This document shows, in pieces, positions 25,701-37,042 of a DNA stretch of 64,000 nucleotides. The notes beneath the pieces are model-generated. The model was not told where the DNA came from, searched no databases, and was given only the letters and a program-made list of their open reading frames with translations. A program made the translations under genes and the position numbers. The DNA lies in NCBI RefSeq assembly GCF_910596095.1, contig NC_056545.1:1472001-1536000 (forward strand). The letters run 5' to 3'. Position 1 is the first letter of the stretch; each line of letters begins with the position of its first letter. The DNA comes from Thunnus maccoyii (Eukaryota > Chordata > Actinopteri > Scombriformes > Scombridae).

Positions 25701-26260
25701 GGGACGAGATCTGTGCAGCGACATTTTATGACCAAACAACTGATTGATTAATCGAGAAAATAATCGACAGATGAATCGATAATGAAAATAAACGTTAGTT
25801 GCAGCTCTAATCAATATCACACCTAAATGTGTGAAGCTGTTTGGAGTTTTCATCCAGTTTCCCATCAGATTGGACTGATATCTGCTGATATCTGATCCAT
25901 TTGAGTTGGAATGTTTTGTTTTTCTGATCTACATATAAAATTCTCATTTTAGACTTTGAGCCATTTTATGACAACAGGAAGCGTGTTAATGAAGTTCCGA
26001 CACAAAGCAGTTTTTATTTTAAAGTGTTACATGATGTTTTAGTGTTTGGAAGTAAACCAGTGTTTTGTCTCCGCCTGCAGGTTCCTCTGTGTCACTACAA
26101 GGAGGCTGTTTTCGGTGATGGCGCCCACCGCAGGCTGGTGGAAGAGGTGCAGGCTGAGCTCCAGGCCATTTCTGATGACATCACAGAGCGCAACAGCCAA
26201 CTGGAGCTGCCGTATCCTTACCTTTGTCCCGGAAGCATCGAGAACAGCGTGGCCATTTAG
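14945..26260 (+). CDS. PLAT-domain lipoxygenase, ALOXE3/ALOX12B/ALOX15-like (14 coding exons, 684 aa)
   Basis: Exons: 14945-15103, 15742-16003, 16633-16714, 17766-17855, 17953-18068, 18912-19084, 19191-19334, 19749-19952, 21126-21212, 21965-22134, 22756-22871, 23027-23127, 24271-24441, 26081-26260. All introns are GT-AG, phases agree, and the total is 2,055 nt with stop, a normal length for animal lipoxygenases. These iron dioxygenases act on polyunsaturated fatty acids; the ALOXE3 type instead isomerises hydroperoxides. Residues 1 to about 118 form the membrane-binding PLAT domain. The catalytic domain follows and includes [14 protein letters not shown] (243-256). The iron ligands are His378, His383, His561, Asn565 and terminal Ile684 (SIENSVAI). 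Ala426 in the INYQAR motif probably occupies the Ala/Gly site that sets S or R oxygenation, with Ala favouring S. An acidic Gly-rich insertion (about 102-117) lies where epidermal lipoxygenases carry theirs. The start is the first of two adjacent ATGs (14945, 14948), chosen by alignment to family N-termini. The family is certain; the exact orthologue is not. Confidence 0.93.
16134..16157. repeat. Run of 24 G in lipoxygenase intron 2
   Basis: An uninterrupted 24-G tract preceded by a T-rich stretch. It could form a G-quadruplex and is prone to length change and sequencing error. Confidence 0.97.
16850..17697 (+). mobile_element. 5'-truncated Rex1-like (CR1-clade) non-LTR retrotransposon in lipoxygenase intron 3
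   Basis: The translation shows the reverse transcriptase C-terminal region, starting with a [13 protein letters not shown] motif (around 16,970-17,010) and followed by [12 protein letters not shown]. It is broken by frameshifts and stops. It ends in the tail ACAAATAAACTTGCCTTGCC, which recurs in reverse near 51,125 and 59,680. It lies in sense with the gene and is a dead copy. Confidence 0.85.
18305..18420. repeat. Fragment of the AGGGCTGCAAC / TCGATTAATCG fish repeat
   Basis: It carries AGGGCTGCAACT and CTCGATTAATCGAC within lipoxygenase intron 5. Related pieces lie near 24,640-25,810, 26,500-26,670 and 35,920-36,010. Confidence 0.65.
20078..20170. repeat. LINE/SINE tail fragment
   Basis: A short piece in lipoxygenase intron 8 with the fish retroelement tail motif ATTTATATAGCGCCAAATCA. 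It resembles the diverged piece at about 13,915-14,000; both contain GAGCAGGTCTAGACTG. Confidence 0.6.
20231..20602. mobile_element. MITE with terminal inverted repeats in lipoxygenase intron 8
   Basis: The left end, AAAGGCACAGTGTGTAGG, is inverted at the right end, which reads on the other strand AAAGGACCAGTGTGTAAG. There is no ORF. The core at 22,200-22,500 is a second member, showing the same inner block (GTTTGGTTTGTCCATTCTGG on one strand). Confidence 0.75.
22165..22600. mobile_element. Two nested MITEs in lipoxygenase intron 10
   Basis: A copy of the 20,231 family (about 22,200-22,500, ending TACACACTGGTCCTTTAA) sits inside a second palindromic MITE family. The AAGGATCTTTTAATATCCAG piece of the outer family is duplicated on both sides (about 22,178 and 22,497). 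The duplicated TTTAATATCCAGTATG fits insertion of one element into the other. Confidence 0.65.
22726..22751. repeat. (GT)n microsatellite abutting the exon 11 splice acceptor
   Basis: A run of about 13 GT dinucleotides ends 4 bp before the AG acceptor of lipoxygenase exon 11 (exon start 22,756). It replaces the usual polypyrimidine tract. Confidence 0.95.
23215..24110. mobile_element. Non-autonomous DNA element with a 47-bp internal tandem repeat, lipoxygenase intron 12
   Basis: The left part holds the common fish motif TTTACTCAAGTAAAAGTACC and the right part a matching GTAGTGGAGTAGAAAGTAC stretch. A 47-bp unit is repeated three times (23,310, 23,357, 23,404) with a partial fourth copy. A separate hAT-like MITE has inserted at 23,613-23,944. 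No transposase was seen. Confidence 0.75.
23613..23944. mobile_element. hAT-like MITE nested in the 23,215-24,110 element
   Basis: A 332-bp element with terminal inverted repeats CAGTGGTTCCCAACCTAGG (left) and CAGTGGTTTCCAACCTTTT (right, inverted). The 8-bp flanks GTTTAGTC and GTTTCATC match at 6 of 8 positions, consistent with a mutated hAT target duplication. Confidence 0.8.
24640..25810. mobile_element. TCGATTAATCG-family element with internal palindrome, lipoxygenase intron 13
   Basis: The ends are related inverted sequences: CTCGATTAATTGATTAG near 24,682 and TTGATTAATCGAGAAAATAATCG-like sequence near 25,743. Inside, an imperfect palindrome has arms around 24,837-24,878 and 24,905-24,945 (AATATTCACATTTAAGAAGC and its inverse). 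Segment 25,020-25,730 looks like an additional insertion. No gene is present. Confidence 0.65.
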
Positions 26261-28394
26261 ATTAACACTTGTTTCTTCAACGTTTCCAACAACAGTGATT
26301 ATTTTCTGAGGCAGCAAAGACAGGATGTGATTTCAATTGTTTGGATTCCTAATGAATGTGAAAGTCAAAGTATTTGACTCAGATTAGTGTGTTTTTTTTA
26401 AACTACAACAAAAATTAATGGTGGTAATGGTTTTGATTCATTTCTATAAAAACAAGTTAAAGACACTTGGAACGAAAATCCATCAGACTTTGTTGTTATT
26501 TGGGCTGCAACTGTTTCTTTCCATTATCGTTTGATCTGTCAATTTCTTTCTTTTTTTTTATGTTGGTTAATCATTTAGTCAAAACAATGGTGACAAATGG
26601 TCATCACAGTTTCACAGAGCCCAAAAAAATGTCTTCAAATGTCTCGTTTTGTCCGAACAACAGTCTGAAACCCAAAGATATTTAATTCAATTCTCACACT
26701 GGAGAAGCTGAAAGCAGAGGACAGTTGGCAACTATGCTTGAAAAATTACTTCAATCACGTTACCAACCGTAAATCAATCTGCACTAACACACTGTTTAAA
26801 GCGTAACATGATGGTCACTGTGACCTGCAGTGTGAAGTGTCTATAAATGGATTTCTATGAAAATAAACTGAAACCAACAGCTGACAGGAAGTGAAGACAA
26901 ACACACTACAGTTTGGTTTGGAACTCATGTAAAAATACACACGATTTGTAGTAAATGTGCTATCATATTATCTCCTTTCACTCATTTTGACATTTCACTA
27001 ATCGGAACAATATTTTATTTAAATTTAGTTGCAATTTGCAAACAATAAACATTTTCCATCTGCATGTAAGTAGTGCTCACAAATCACATTTGTGTGAAAC
27101 AGGTTTTGGTGTTTTTCTTTAAAGCAGCTATAATGTTATATTTCCTGTTACTCCTCAGTCTGATCTATGTGAGTAGTGTGTTGGTTGTGACTCGTAGTGA
27201 TGAACCTACAATGACTGCAGCTCCTCTCGGCTTTACGGAGCTTTATAGTGAGTTTCAGCTCATTGTTTATCTGTCCGGCTGCAACTTTTACTGTTCTGGT
27301 TCACTCTCAGCGTCTCTCATAGCGTCGTTTTCAGAGAAAAAGCTGTAAAAAGCTGCTGTACACTACCTGCTCACAGTTAGCTGTAGACTAGCTGGTGAAC
27401 ATAGTGGAGCATTTAGCAGCTAAAGAGCCAGATATTTCCCTCAGGAGTTGGTAGACAATGTAAATGATTCAGACTCACAGAGCATAAATTCAAACTGCAT
27501 TACATTTTGAGTGTGATTTAAATACATTTAATTCTTACATGCCGTATATTTAGTTTGTTGTGGTTTTCATTTCCTCAAAATCTGAAGGCACATCTTTCTG
27601 AGATGAAAATAAATAATACAGCAACAGGAAACTACTTTCTTAAAACAAGAGCGAGAGTCTACAGCCATGCTAGCCGCTCTGACGCTGTACATAGATACAG
27701 CAGGGAATGTCATCAGTTTGTATTTGGTTCATAAACCAAAGTATTAGACAAATTAAACATTTGACCAGATGAAGTTATTACAGTTAATCTTCTGAGGAAC
27801 ATGAATGTCTGAATCAAATTTTATGAAAATGCATGAAATAGTTGAGATTTTTCAGTCTGGACCAACAGGTTGCTGCTTGTGTGACTAAAAATACTTCAGA
27901 GTTCTGCAGAATTCAGAAACATGTTTGTTGTAAACGCTTCAGATTGTGAGATGAAGGAAACTTCAGTTTTTTTTTTCTGCCTGTGATCACTTGTTTTTAT
28001 TACAGACACATTTCTGTTGATACTGACAGTGAACAGACTGATAATAACACTGGAATAAAAAGTGAACTCAACAAAGACAAACTTCCTCTTGATGTGTGAT
28101 TATTTCCGCCATTTTCATGAATGTTCTCTTTGTTTAAAACAAACGCTTCCAGTAAAAATCACCCACCTCGAGTGTACTTTTAAATAATACAGAAACATGA
28201 TAATACATTACATTACACAAGCGTGCACACTCGGTACAGTGTCTGTTTGTTCATCCAGTCAGTTAATCCACAAGATGAAAGCTTCTCGTCTTTCGTTTCA
28301 CTGAAGCTTCAGATTCAGTTTCAGGGAAATTTAAAAGATGAAGAGAAGTTGAGGAAGGGATCATCTTCCTCTCCAGTGTGTAATCTACTCTGTA

Positions 28395-28431
<37 letters not shown>

Positions 28432-28541
28432 CTTCTTATGATCCTGGAGTGTTTCACGTGTTATTAAAGTTCAAATTCATTTCCAGATTTTAAAAGAAGT
28501 GTTTTTCTTCTTTCACAGTTCTTTCATCTCTCCCTCGCTCC
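26261..28541. other. Convergent intergenic stretch holding both 3' UTRs
   Basis: This lies between the lipoxygenase stop (26,260) and the trappc14 stop (28,542). Plus-strand AATAAA motifs near 26,863 and 27,044 could end the lipoxygenase mRNA, and TTTATT near 27,993 could be the trappc14 signal on the minus strand; both are inference. Repeats include a TCGATTAATCG-family remnant (about 26,500-26,670), an interspersed repeat (about 27,150-27,470, with CAGATATTTCCCTCAGGAG) and (CT)n at 28,399-28,426. No other gene was seen. Confidence 0.55.
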
Positions 28542-31500
28542 CTAGCAGACAGGATCCACCACCAGGACTTTACACTCTCTCTTGGCGATCTTGTCGAGCG
28601 ACAGCAGCGTTTTGTCCTGCGGCGGCAGGTAGAGCGGCCGACCGACCGGAGAGCCGACGGGGGGAGTGATGGCGCGCCGCTCCATGGCACTGCCCGTCCT
28701 GTCAAACACAAAAAACGATCACATGAAACTTTATAACCGACGGCCGACACCGAAGTGACGCCTGACGCCGTTCGTGTCGTACCTCATGATGTGGGAGCGA
28801 GACGGCTGCTGGTGGGAGAAGGACTGAGATCGACCCAGACTGGCCTGGTGTCGGTCCAGCAGGTCTCGAACCGCCGGGCTGGACGGGCTGTTTTTACCTG
28901 AGTGGTGACAGAAGAACATTCGCTCAAACTCTTTATTGAAGCTACATGATCATCAAACTGAGTGAAACATTCAATCCTGAGCCTCCATGTTTATTATGAC
29001 TGAAACATTTTGTAATTTTAGACACATTTATGATAGTTTGATATCTTTGGAAACTCAACTGGAAATGAAAATAAAGTTCTGTGAGTTTTAATAAAGTTTG
29101 GACACATACAAGCAGAGTTATTAGACGAATTATCAGCAGAGGTCTCCTCCTCTCCAGAAACAAACGTACACGCAGATTAAAATCGTTAAAATACTAATTA
29201 AAACTGTTTCACCTAAAAAAATCAATGTTTCTCCGACGATGTTTGGTGACCACCGGACTTCCTGGAGGGGCTGTTAGCCGAGCTGCTGCTAACGTTTGTC
29301 CAGTTTATTTCTCTGATAACTTAAGATCCAGACGTCCAATGACTAAAATCCTTCTTCTGGCTAAAAGATATAGTTAAAAACCACCTAAATTTATCATGAA
29401 AATGTGGCTTAAAACTGAATAAAAGTCAATTTATAACAGTTTGTGTGGAACAACCACAACGCCGATGTATTATCTTGTATGTGTGTAAGTTACTCTTTGG
29501 TAGACGCCATTGTAGCGGACAAACACAGCGCCGCCGTATGCATCTGGTGTGTGTTTACTCTTTGGTAGAGGAGGTATGACGCCATCGACAGGCGACCAAA
29601 TGAAACGGTCTGTTACTTTGATTAAATTACAGATTTCTCTGGGTTTGAAACTTGTTGGAAACATTTGGGATAATGTAAGTACACAACTCAACAACATATA
29701 TAACATAGGTCTAGTTGTTTTTAGACATTTTAATGTGGAATAATTACATATTATAGCTTTAAAACAATGTACAAGAGTAATAAAAACAGTGTTACTCATT
29801 TTCTACTCTACAGTATTTATTCTAAATTTGAAAAATAAAAAAACAAGCAAAATGATGTTTCCTCTTACGTGACAGCGGCCGGGCGTCAGGCGGAGGGTTA
29901 GAGACTGAAGCTGTGAACTGCAGCTTCAACTTCATGTGCTGACTCAGCTGGAGAGAGACGACGCAAACAAAAAAAAATGTCACTATTTCTGACACTTCTG
30001 CTTAATATATGCACATAAAACAACAACATATTTCCCAGAACTGGCTGGTAAAGCAGCACAAATTGTCTGAATGATGGTTCAGTACCTCGTACAGTCCTGG
30101 TTTGAGGATCTGGAAGGCCACGCTGAAGGACAGAGTGCTTCCTTTCCGACAGTGACCGAGGTTACTGAGAGGAGTGTGACAGACCACAGCTGCCAGCGCT
30201 GTGTCCTCGCCCTGACCACGACCTGAACACACACACACACTTAGATTTGTCTGCTGTGTTTGAGAACCAGTTGTAGTATTTCACATGCAGTTATTAGCTG
30301 TTACTGTTAATCAGCTACATTAAATCAACCAACACAACCTTTAGGAACGTTTAAGGACAGGTTCCCAGTGTTCCCAGTGTGTTAAACCAGCAGTCAGGTG
30401 TAATCATTCCTCCTGTTCATACTGGATATTAAAAGATCCTTCAAATGTGCTTTCAATGGAAGTGATGGAGGATAAAATCCACAGTGTGTCCACACAGTCA
30501 TTTAAAAGTCTGTGTGAAGCTTCTATTCAGCTTCAGCAGTCTGAGTTAGTCATATCAAGTGGATATCTGACACATTTACAGTCTTTTTAGCATCAAATTC
30601 CCTCTTTGTGTTTCCTCGGACAGTGTTTCCCTGTTGAGCTGCAGGTGGAAGTATAGTGACAAAAAGAGGGACTTTGGCACTAAAAAGACTGTAACGTTGA
30701 AAGATATCTACTTGATTTGACTCATTTGGACGCTGAAGCTTCATATTAGCTTCAGATAAACTTTTAAATACATTTTTTGCACAGAAGGAGGACTGTGGAT
30801 TTTGTCCTCCATCACTTCCATTGTAAGGTCATTATGAAGGGATCTTCTAATGGTCAGTATGAACAGGAGGAATGATTACAGCAAGAAAAACAGGTTTCAT
30901 GTTCATTTGGACTCCTGACTGTTGGTTTAAGACTCACTTGAAAAACTGTGAACTCGTCCTTTAAATTCTGGAAACAAAGTTAATAACCACAAGTATTGGA
31001 CTTCTTTCTACCTTTAACTGTAAAACCAGCTCTAAACTCTCTACCAGCTGTTTGAAGATGTGAGGACCAGGACTCTCATTGTCTAAAACTGTCTCCCTCC
31101 TTCTTTCTATCTCAACCCAACCGGTCAAGGCAGATGGCGTCCACCTAGAGTCCGGTTCTGCTTGAGGTTTCTTCCTGGGGGAGTTTTTCCTCACTGCTGC
31201 TCATGGAGGAATGTTGGGTTGACTTGACAGAAACACACACTGACCCTCTGGAGTCCAGACGAGCCGTACAGCCAGGAAGTCCTGCAGGTTGTTGAGCAGA
31301 ACGTATTTCACCTTGAAGTGTTCCTTCACCCTGACGGTGCTCGGGCAGCTGGCCGTCATCACGAACCGCGGCCGGTCCAGACGGATACTGGGCAACCTGA
31401 GAGAGAGAGAGAGAGAGAGAGGACGGACAGCAGCTCGACTGTAAACAGACGGTCAGGATGAGTGTCCTGGTGAATATCAAGGAACAGTGAACTGTCCCTT

Positions 31501-34500
31501 CAAATATTGATGGCAAACAACAGGATTAACTGGTACTATCCGTGACATTTTTTGCATGTTTGGGGTTTCTGGGGTTTTCTTACCTGTAGTGAGTGTAGAT
31601 ACAGTTGGTGAAAGGCATCTTGGGAGTTGACCACTGCAGCACAGCGACCAGGGGAACCTCTAACCCCTGGAAATAAAGCAACACACATACTGACAACCAA
31701 CGTACCCAAAACTATGAAAATATTAAGATCAACAACTGCTTCATTATCCAAAACATTAACTTGAAGGTTACATTAAGCTGATAACCATAAAAAAGGTCAC
31801 ATCCTGTAAGAAACGTGTACACACCTCGTTGGAGTCGTCCTGCGGCATGTCGTTAAGGTGCAGCTGGAACAGAAAGTCGTGCTCCTCCAAAGCGCTGAGC
31901 ATGCTGGGAAGGCGGCAGGCCAGACTGTCCACTCTGCAGAAAGACGCCATGCCGACCTCACCTGACTGGTGGCTGGAGAGGAGACGCAGTGTGACCAGTG
32001 AGTTCTCCATCATGTGAAGACTCAGTTTTAAAGACTTCAAATAGTAAAAACCACAAATGCAGAAATATTGATTCACAACATAATATAATGTAACACTGCA
32101 CACTGTTACATAACAGAATGTAACAGAAGGCAAGTAAATCTTAGTGTAACGCAGTATACTCTAACACAACATAACACAACACAACATAACGTGACATAAT
32201 GTAACACAACACATAACGTAACGTAACATAACACTGTATTGCAAAACAACACAAAACAACGTAACATAACGTGACGTAACACAACACAATGTAACGCAAA
32301 ACAACGTAACATAACACAACGTAACACAATGTAACACAACACAATGTAACGTAACACAATGTAACGTAACGCAAAATAACAACACAACGTAACATAATGT
32401 AACATAACGTAACGCAACACAATGTAACGCAACACAACACAACATAACGTAACATAACGTAACGCAACACAACATAACGTAACATAATGTAACGCAACAC
32501 AATGTAACGCAACACAACACAACGTAACATAACGTAACGCAACACAACGTAACGTAACATAATGTAACGCAACACAACATAACGTAACATAACGTAAAGC
32601 AGCACAACGTAACGCAACATAACATAACGTAACGCAATGTGACGCAAAACAACGTAACGTAACACACCGTAACGTAACACAACGTGACGCAACCCATCGT
32701 TAACATGATGAAGTGACTGCAACAGAACACAGTGTAACAGAAGAAAACTCAACATAAACATGTAACAATGTAACATGACATAATGTTGCAGATCATGACG
32801 TCATGATAACACAATGTAACAGACATCGTATCATGACGTGATGTAACAACGTGGCGGATTCACAGCACATCAAAACAACAACGTGTAATGTGATGTAACT
32901 TCCTGTAGTGGGACATAACTTCAGTATAATGTAATCACAATCAAAAAACACAACATGACACCACCTACAGTAGCAACATGTTAATCTGATGTGTTTCATA
33001 TCACACATAACATGATACGACTTGCCAAGTCAGATGTGACAGAACTCTACTTCACATGAACACACGTTTCTGTACGTACCACACGTTGTCCACCAGCAGC
33101 ACGGAGCCGTCTGGCATCATGGGAAGGTAGGAGGCGTTGAGGTTTGGTAAAACGCGAACATCCCGAATACTCACTTCCTCCTGAGACGACTCATTCAGCA
33201 CTGAGAGGAGGAAACAGATTCACGGTTTAGGACCTAGTTCATGTTGAGTCACTGAACGCTACAGTTTGAGACACAACTGTTAATTATTCTGTATTAATTC
33301 TATATTAAAGCTATATTTTAGTCTTAACGTGCAGTGAAATTAAACTCAGATGACTAGTAAGACAGCGCCTTCTGCTGCTATTCAATAGATGCAACTGATT
33401 AAAAACATTATAATCCACATGTAGCTTATGAACGAAGGTCTGAATAGTCACCTGAAAAAAGACAAGAAACACAGGGCAGGTTTCTTTAGATTCTGTACTA
33501 ATGATATTTATATAATATCCAGTGATTATTTAATCTTGTAAACCCAAACTGTGACACAAGTGTAGATTTTCTCTCTTTCATCTGTTTCTTGAATTCATAT
33601 AAACGTAGAGTCATCAGGGCCTCGTTTCCCAAAAACATCTGAAGGTTAAGATGATGAATCTTCTTAAGCTTAAAGGACGAGTTCACAATTTTTTCATGTG
33701 TGTCTTAAACCAACAGTCAGGAGCCCAAATGAACATTAAAACCTGTTTTTCTTGCTCTTAACTCTACAGTGTGAACGTGTCCTCCTCTTCTCCTCTACAC
33801 ATCTCACCATGAACCTGCTGGTCTGGTGTGAATCCCATAACAACTCTGACAGCATGAGAACGAACGCAGGATGATCTCCTACCTTTGAGGACAGCGAGGT
33901 GCCTCCCGGAGACCGTCATCTGCTTACAGCGGACGGTGGGAGGCGGCAGGACGGTCAGAGTGGTGCTCACTGTGGACGAACACATTCAGTACGATGATGT
34001 CAGTCTGCACTTATGTCCTGTTTTACAGTTTTATCATCTTATGATTGAAGAATACTTAGGAGATATTTGTTGTTTTTCCCTGTTCTTTGTTGTTTGTGGT
34101 TCAAACTAAATCCTGTGGGACATGTAGAAAAAAAGACTACTATGACAGGCTACCAAACTTTAATCCATAATAATCTCAAGAATTCAGAAATTCTTGTATT
34201 TTTTAAAAAGGTGCTACAGTGTATATATTATTATCCTTAAAGTAACCATTGCTAACAACTGTCTCTTTTATCATCTCCACATGGCATTTCACATAGTGTG
34301 CCACTTTGTTCAATTTGGCCTTTAAAGTACAAATAAGGAAAAATTTACTTTGCATTATTTTTCAAGGCTAGAAGTTCCCCAGTGCTTCCAATCCTTATGC
34401 TAAATTATGCTAAGCTAAGTTAAATATGTCCAAAACCTATCTCTGTTTTCAGGGCACAATTTATATCAAACTCTAAAGAATTTTTTTTTTTAGAGTGAGA

Positions 34501-35592
34501 TTGATATCTGATGTCTGTATTGGGGTGTAATTAGCCTAGCTTAGCATAGGGCTAGAAACAGGGGAAAACTGCTAGTCTGGTTCTGTCTGTAGTGACAAAA
34601 TATAGCTACCAGCACCTCTAAAGCACACTCAACACGTTGTATCTCATTGGTTTAATCCATACACAAAATATATTCAATGATATGTTACATGCCATAAATA
34701 TATAAAGGCAAACAACGATGGACACAGTGACTGTGACAAATTCTCATTGTCATCACAGTGAGGCTGGCAGGTTTGATAACATCCTAACCGCTAACCCTGC
34801 TCAGGGACCGTGGATGTATTATAAGAGCTGGATACCGGACCAAAAATGGCGCCTATTCAGTCCAATAAGAGCTGCTTGCCTGGTGTATTCACCAAAAATG
34901 TTTCTAGCTTCCGGGTTTACTTGCAGGGGTATCCGTCCCACTGAATATGTGCAGTCATGTTTCTCCTGCTGGCCTCGCCCTTGAGTTCCCCCTCGGCCAA
35001 CAGACAATCACTGATTGTGTCAGAACACAATCAGTGATTCAATCAGGGACTGAAAAATGAAGCCAAAAACTGCAGTTCCTTGAACGACCACTTGAGGCTC
35101 CAAAAGCAAGTCAATCCCCATAGACCCCCATGTTAAAATGCCCAACTTTACAGCAGAAATAAACATGTTTACAGCCTGGTACAAACAACGGTTTTGGTCT
35201 CTGTAGATAATTTCCTCTTTCATGACAACTGTACGGGGGGGGAATGTTTTTATAACTCACCTGTTTAAGTTTTATTAAGCCGTAAAGTTCTGCATAATGA
35301 AGGACATGGCTGCTTTGAGTGACAGGTCCGCCAGCTGCTAGGTGGCTTGTTTCAGCCGTTCGGCCCGCCTCTTTGCCCATTTTTGATTGGCTGGGAGTTA
35401 GGCAGCGTCACGCACTGCCAAGATGGCGACGGCCGGAGCGGCTCACTTTGAGCTTCAGAAACCAACGAGTGTCGTCACGGTAACTACGTCCATTTATGAG
35501 ACGAGTCGTACAAGTCATGAACTGATTTTCTTTACAAGAGTCATGATGTCTTCATCTGAATGATACTGAATCAACTCAAATAAAATATTGCA

Positions 35593-35623
<31 letters not shown>

Positions 35624-36803
35624 CCGTCCTGGCTGCCAGTTTCCTGATGTGCTGATGTCAGCAGCAGTAAACAGCTGCAGCTCTCTGTCCAGTAAACATC
35701 ATATTCTCTCCTCTAATATCTCTGTGACGGTCACATGACGCCTCTCATATCAGTCACGGAGCGTTTTGCTTTACAAAGACTTTTTTTTCTTCTTTAAATT
35801 TCTGTCACAGTGCAGCAGCTGCTCTGATGGATTCATGTTGTCTGATAGTTTCAGCTCCTCTAATACGACGACAGCAGAAACCTCTGATTCTTCTTTTACT
35901 CTTCGGGAACATTTTTATAGAACTGCAACGATTATTAAATCATCAGACAGTTAATCAGAAACTATTATTACTGATGAAAATTATCAGCGGATTCATCAAT
36001 AATGAAAATAATCAACAGCTGCAGTCCTACCGGTCGCCTAGTTGGCGTCGATGATGAAATCTGAGGAACGTTCAGCTTTGTGAGTTCAGAGTTTGTTTGA
36101 ACAAAAGTCAGTTTTAGGATAAAAGTGTTCTTGCATGAGGCTCATTGATTGTTTTCCTGTGTAGAAATTCTTTAACATTGATAACAAGTATCGATGCCGT
36201 TTGTACAAAGCAAAGTTCAGCAGCGTTTAATCTTTTAAGGCGTGTAATGAACAGTGTTTTATTGAACCTGCTGTTTGCTTTGGTTGCTTCAGTCTGATAA
36301 AAATAAAAACCGTCCTGATCATCAACTTCAAGCCGCTGCTGCAGGACGCTCAACACTTCAGACTCTATTTTACTTCTGTGGCCAATGAAAGACTGAATCT
36401 CTTCATATAATACAGAAACTTACACTTTATTCAGCTCTGTGTATCTGGCATCTTCCACCTTTTCATGCACAGGATGGTGTTTCTGTTTTTGGATGTTTAT
36501 TAGATTTTATTTTAAATATTATATTTTTATTCATCATCAAATACACTTAATTCATTTATAAGTCTTAAACTACTGACTGTTGCTTCTCACTGACGTCAGA
36601 CCAGTTTTCCTTGAGGATAATAATAAAGTTAAAGTTGAATATTAATGAGGTTTAATTGCTACTCTGCTGATTGTTATTACTCCTTTCTGTGTGTGTTCAG
36701 TTTGAGGAACAAACTCTCTTGTATTGACATAGTTTTAATTTCAGTGCCTCCAAGTGCCATGTGTCTACATCTGGAGCTACCAGTAACACCTGTTATCTAA
36801 TAG

Positions 36804-36841
<38 letters not shown>

Positions 36842-36990
36842 TGTGTGTTTGTGGTACCTTGAGCCTTGAAGGTATTCAGGTCGTGTCTGAAAGTGTGTGT
36901 CGGCTCTCGTTGCTGCAGGACACTCAGGTAGCCGAGCTCCTGCACCTCCACTTTCTCCGCCTCCCTCTTCCACACCGTGACCATCACCTG

Positions 36991-37042
<52 letters not shown>

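Noticed and set aside
27073-27348. 91-codon frame resembling a membrane protein
   Set aside because: The second half lies in an interspersed repeat (27,150-27,470). No splice-site pair or homology was recognised.
32106-32776. Minus-strand frames of 138, 189 and 211 codons
   Set aside because: They arise from the (GTTRY)n array, which rarely makes stops. The protein is a monotonous mix of V, L, R, Y and C and lies inside a trappc14 intron.
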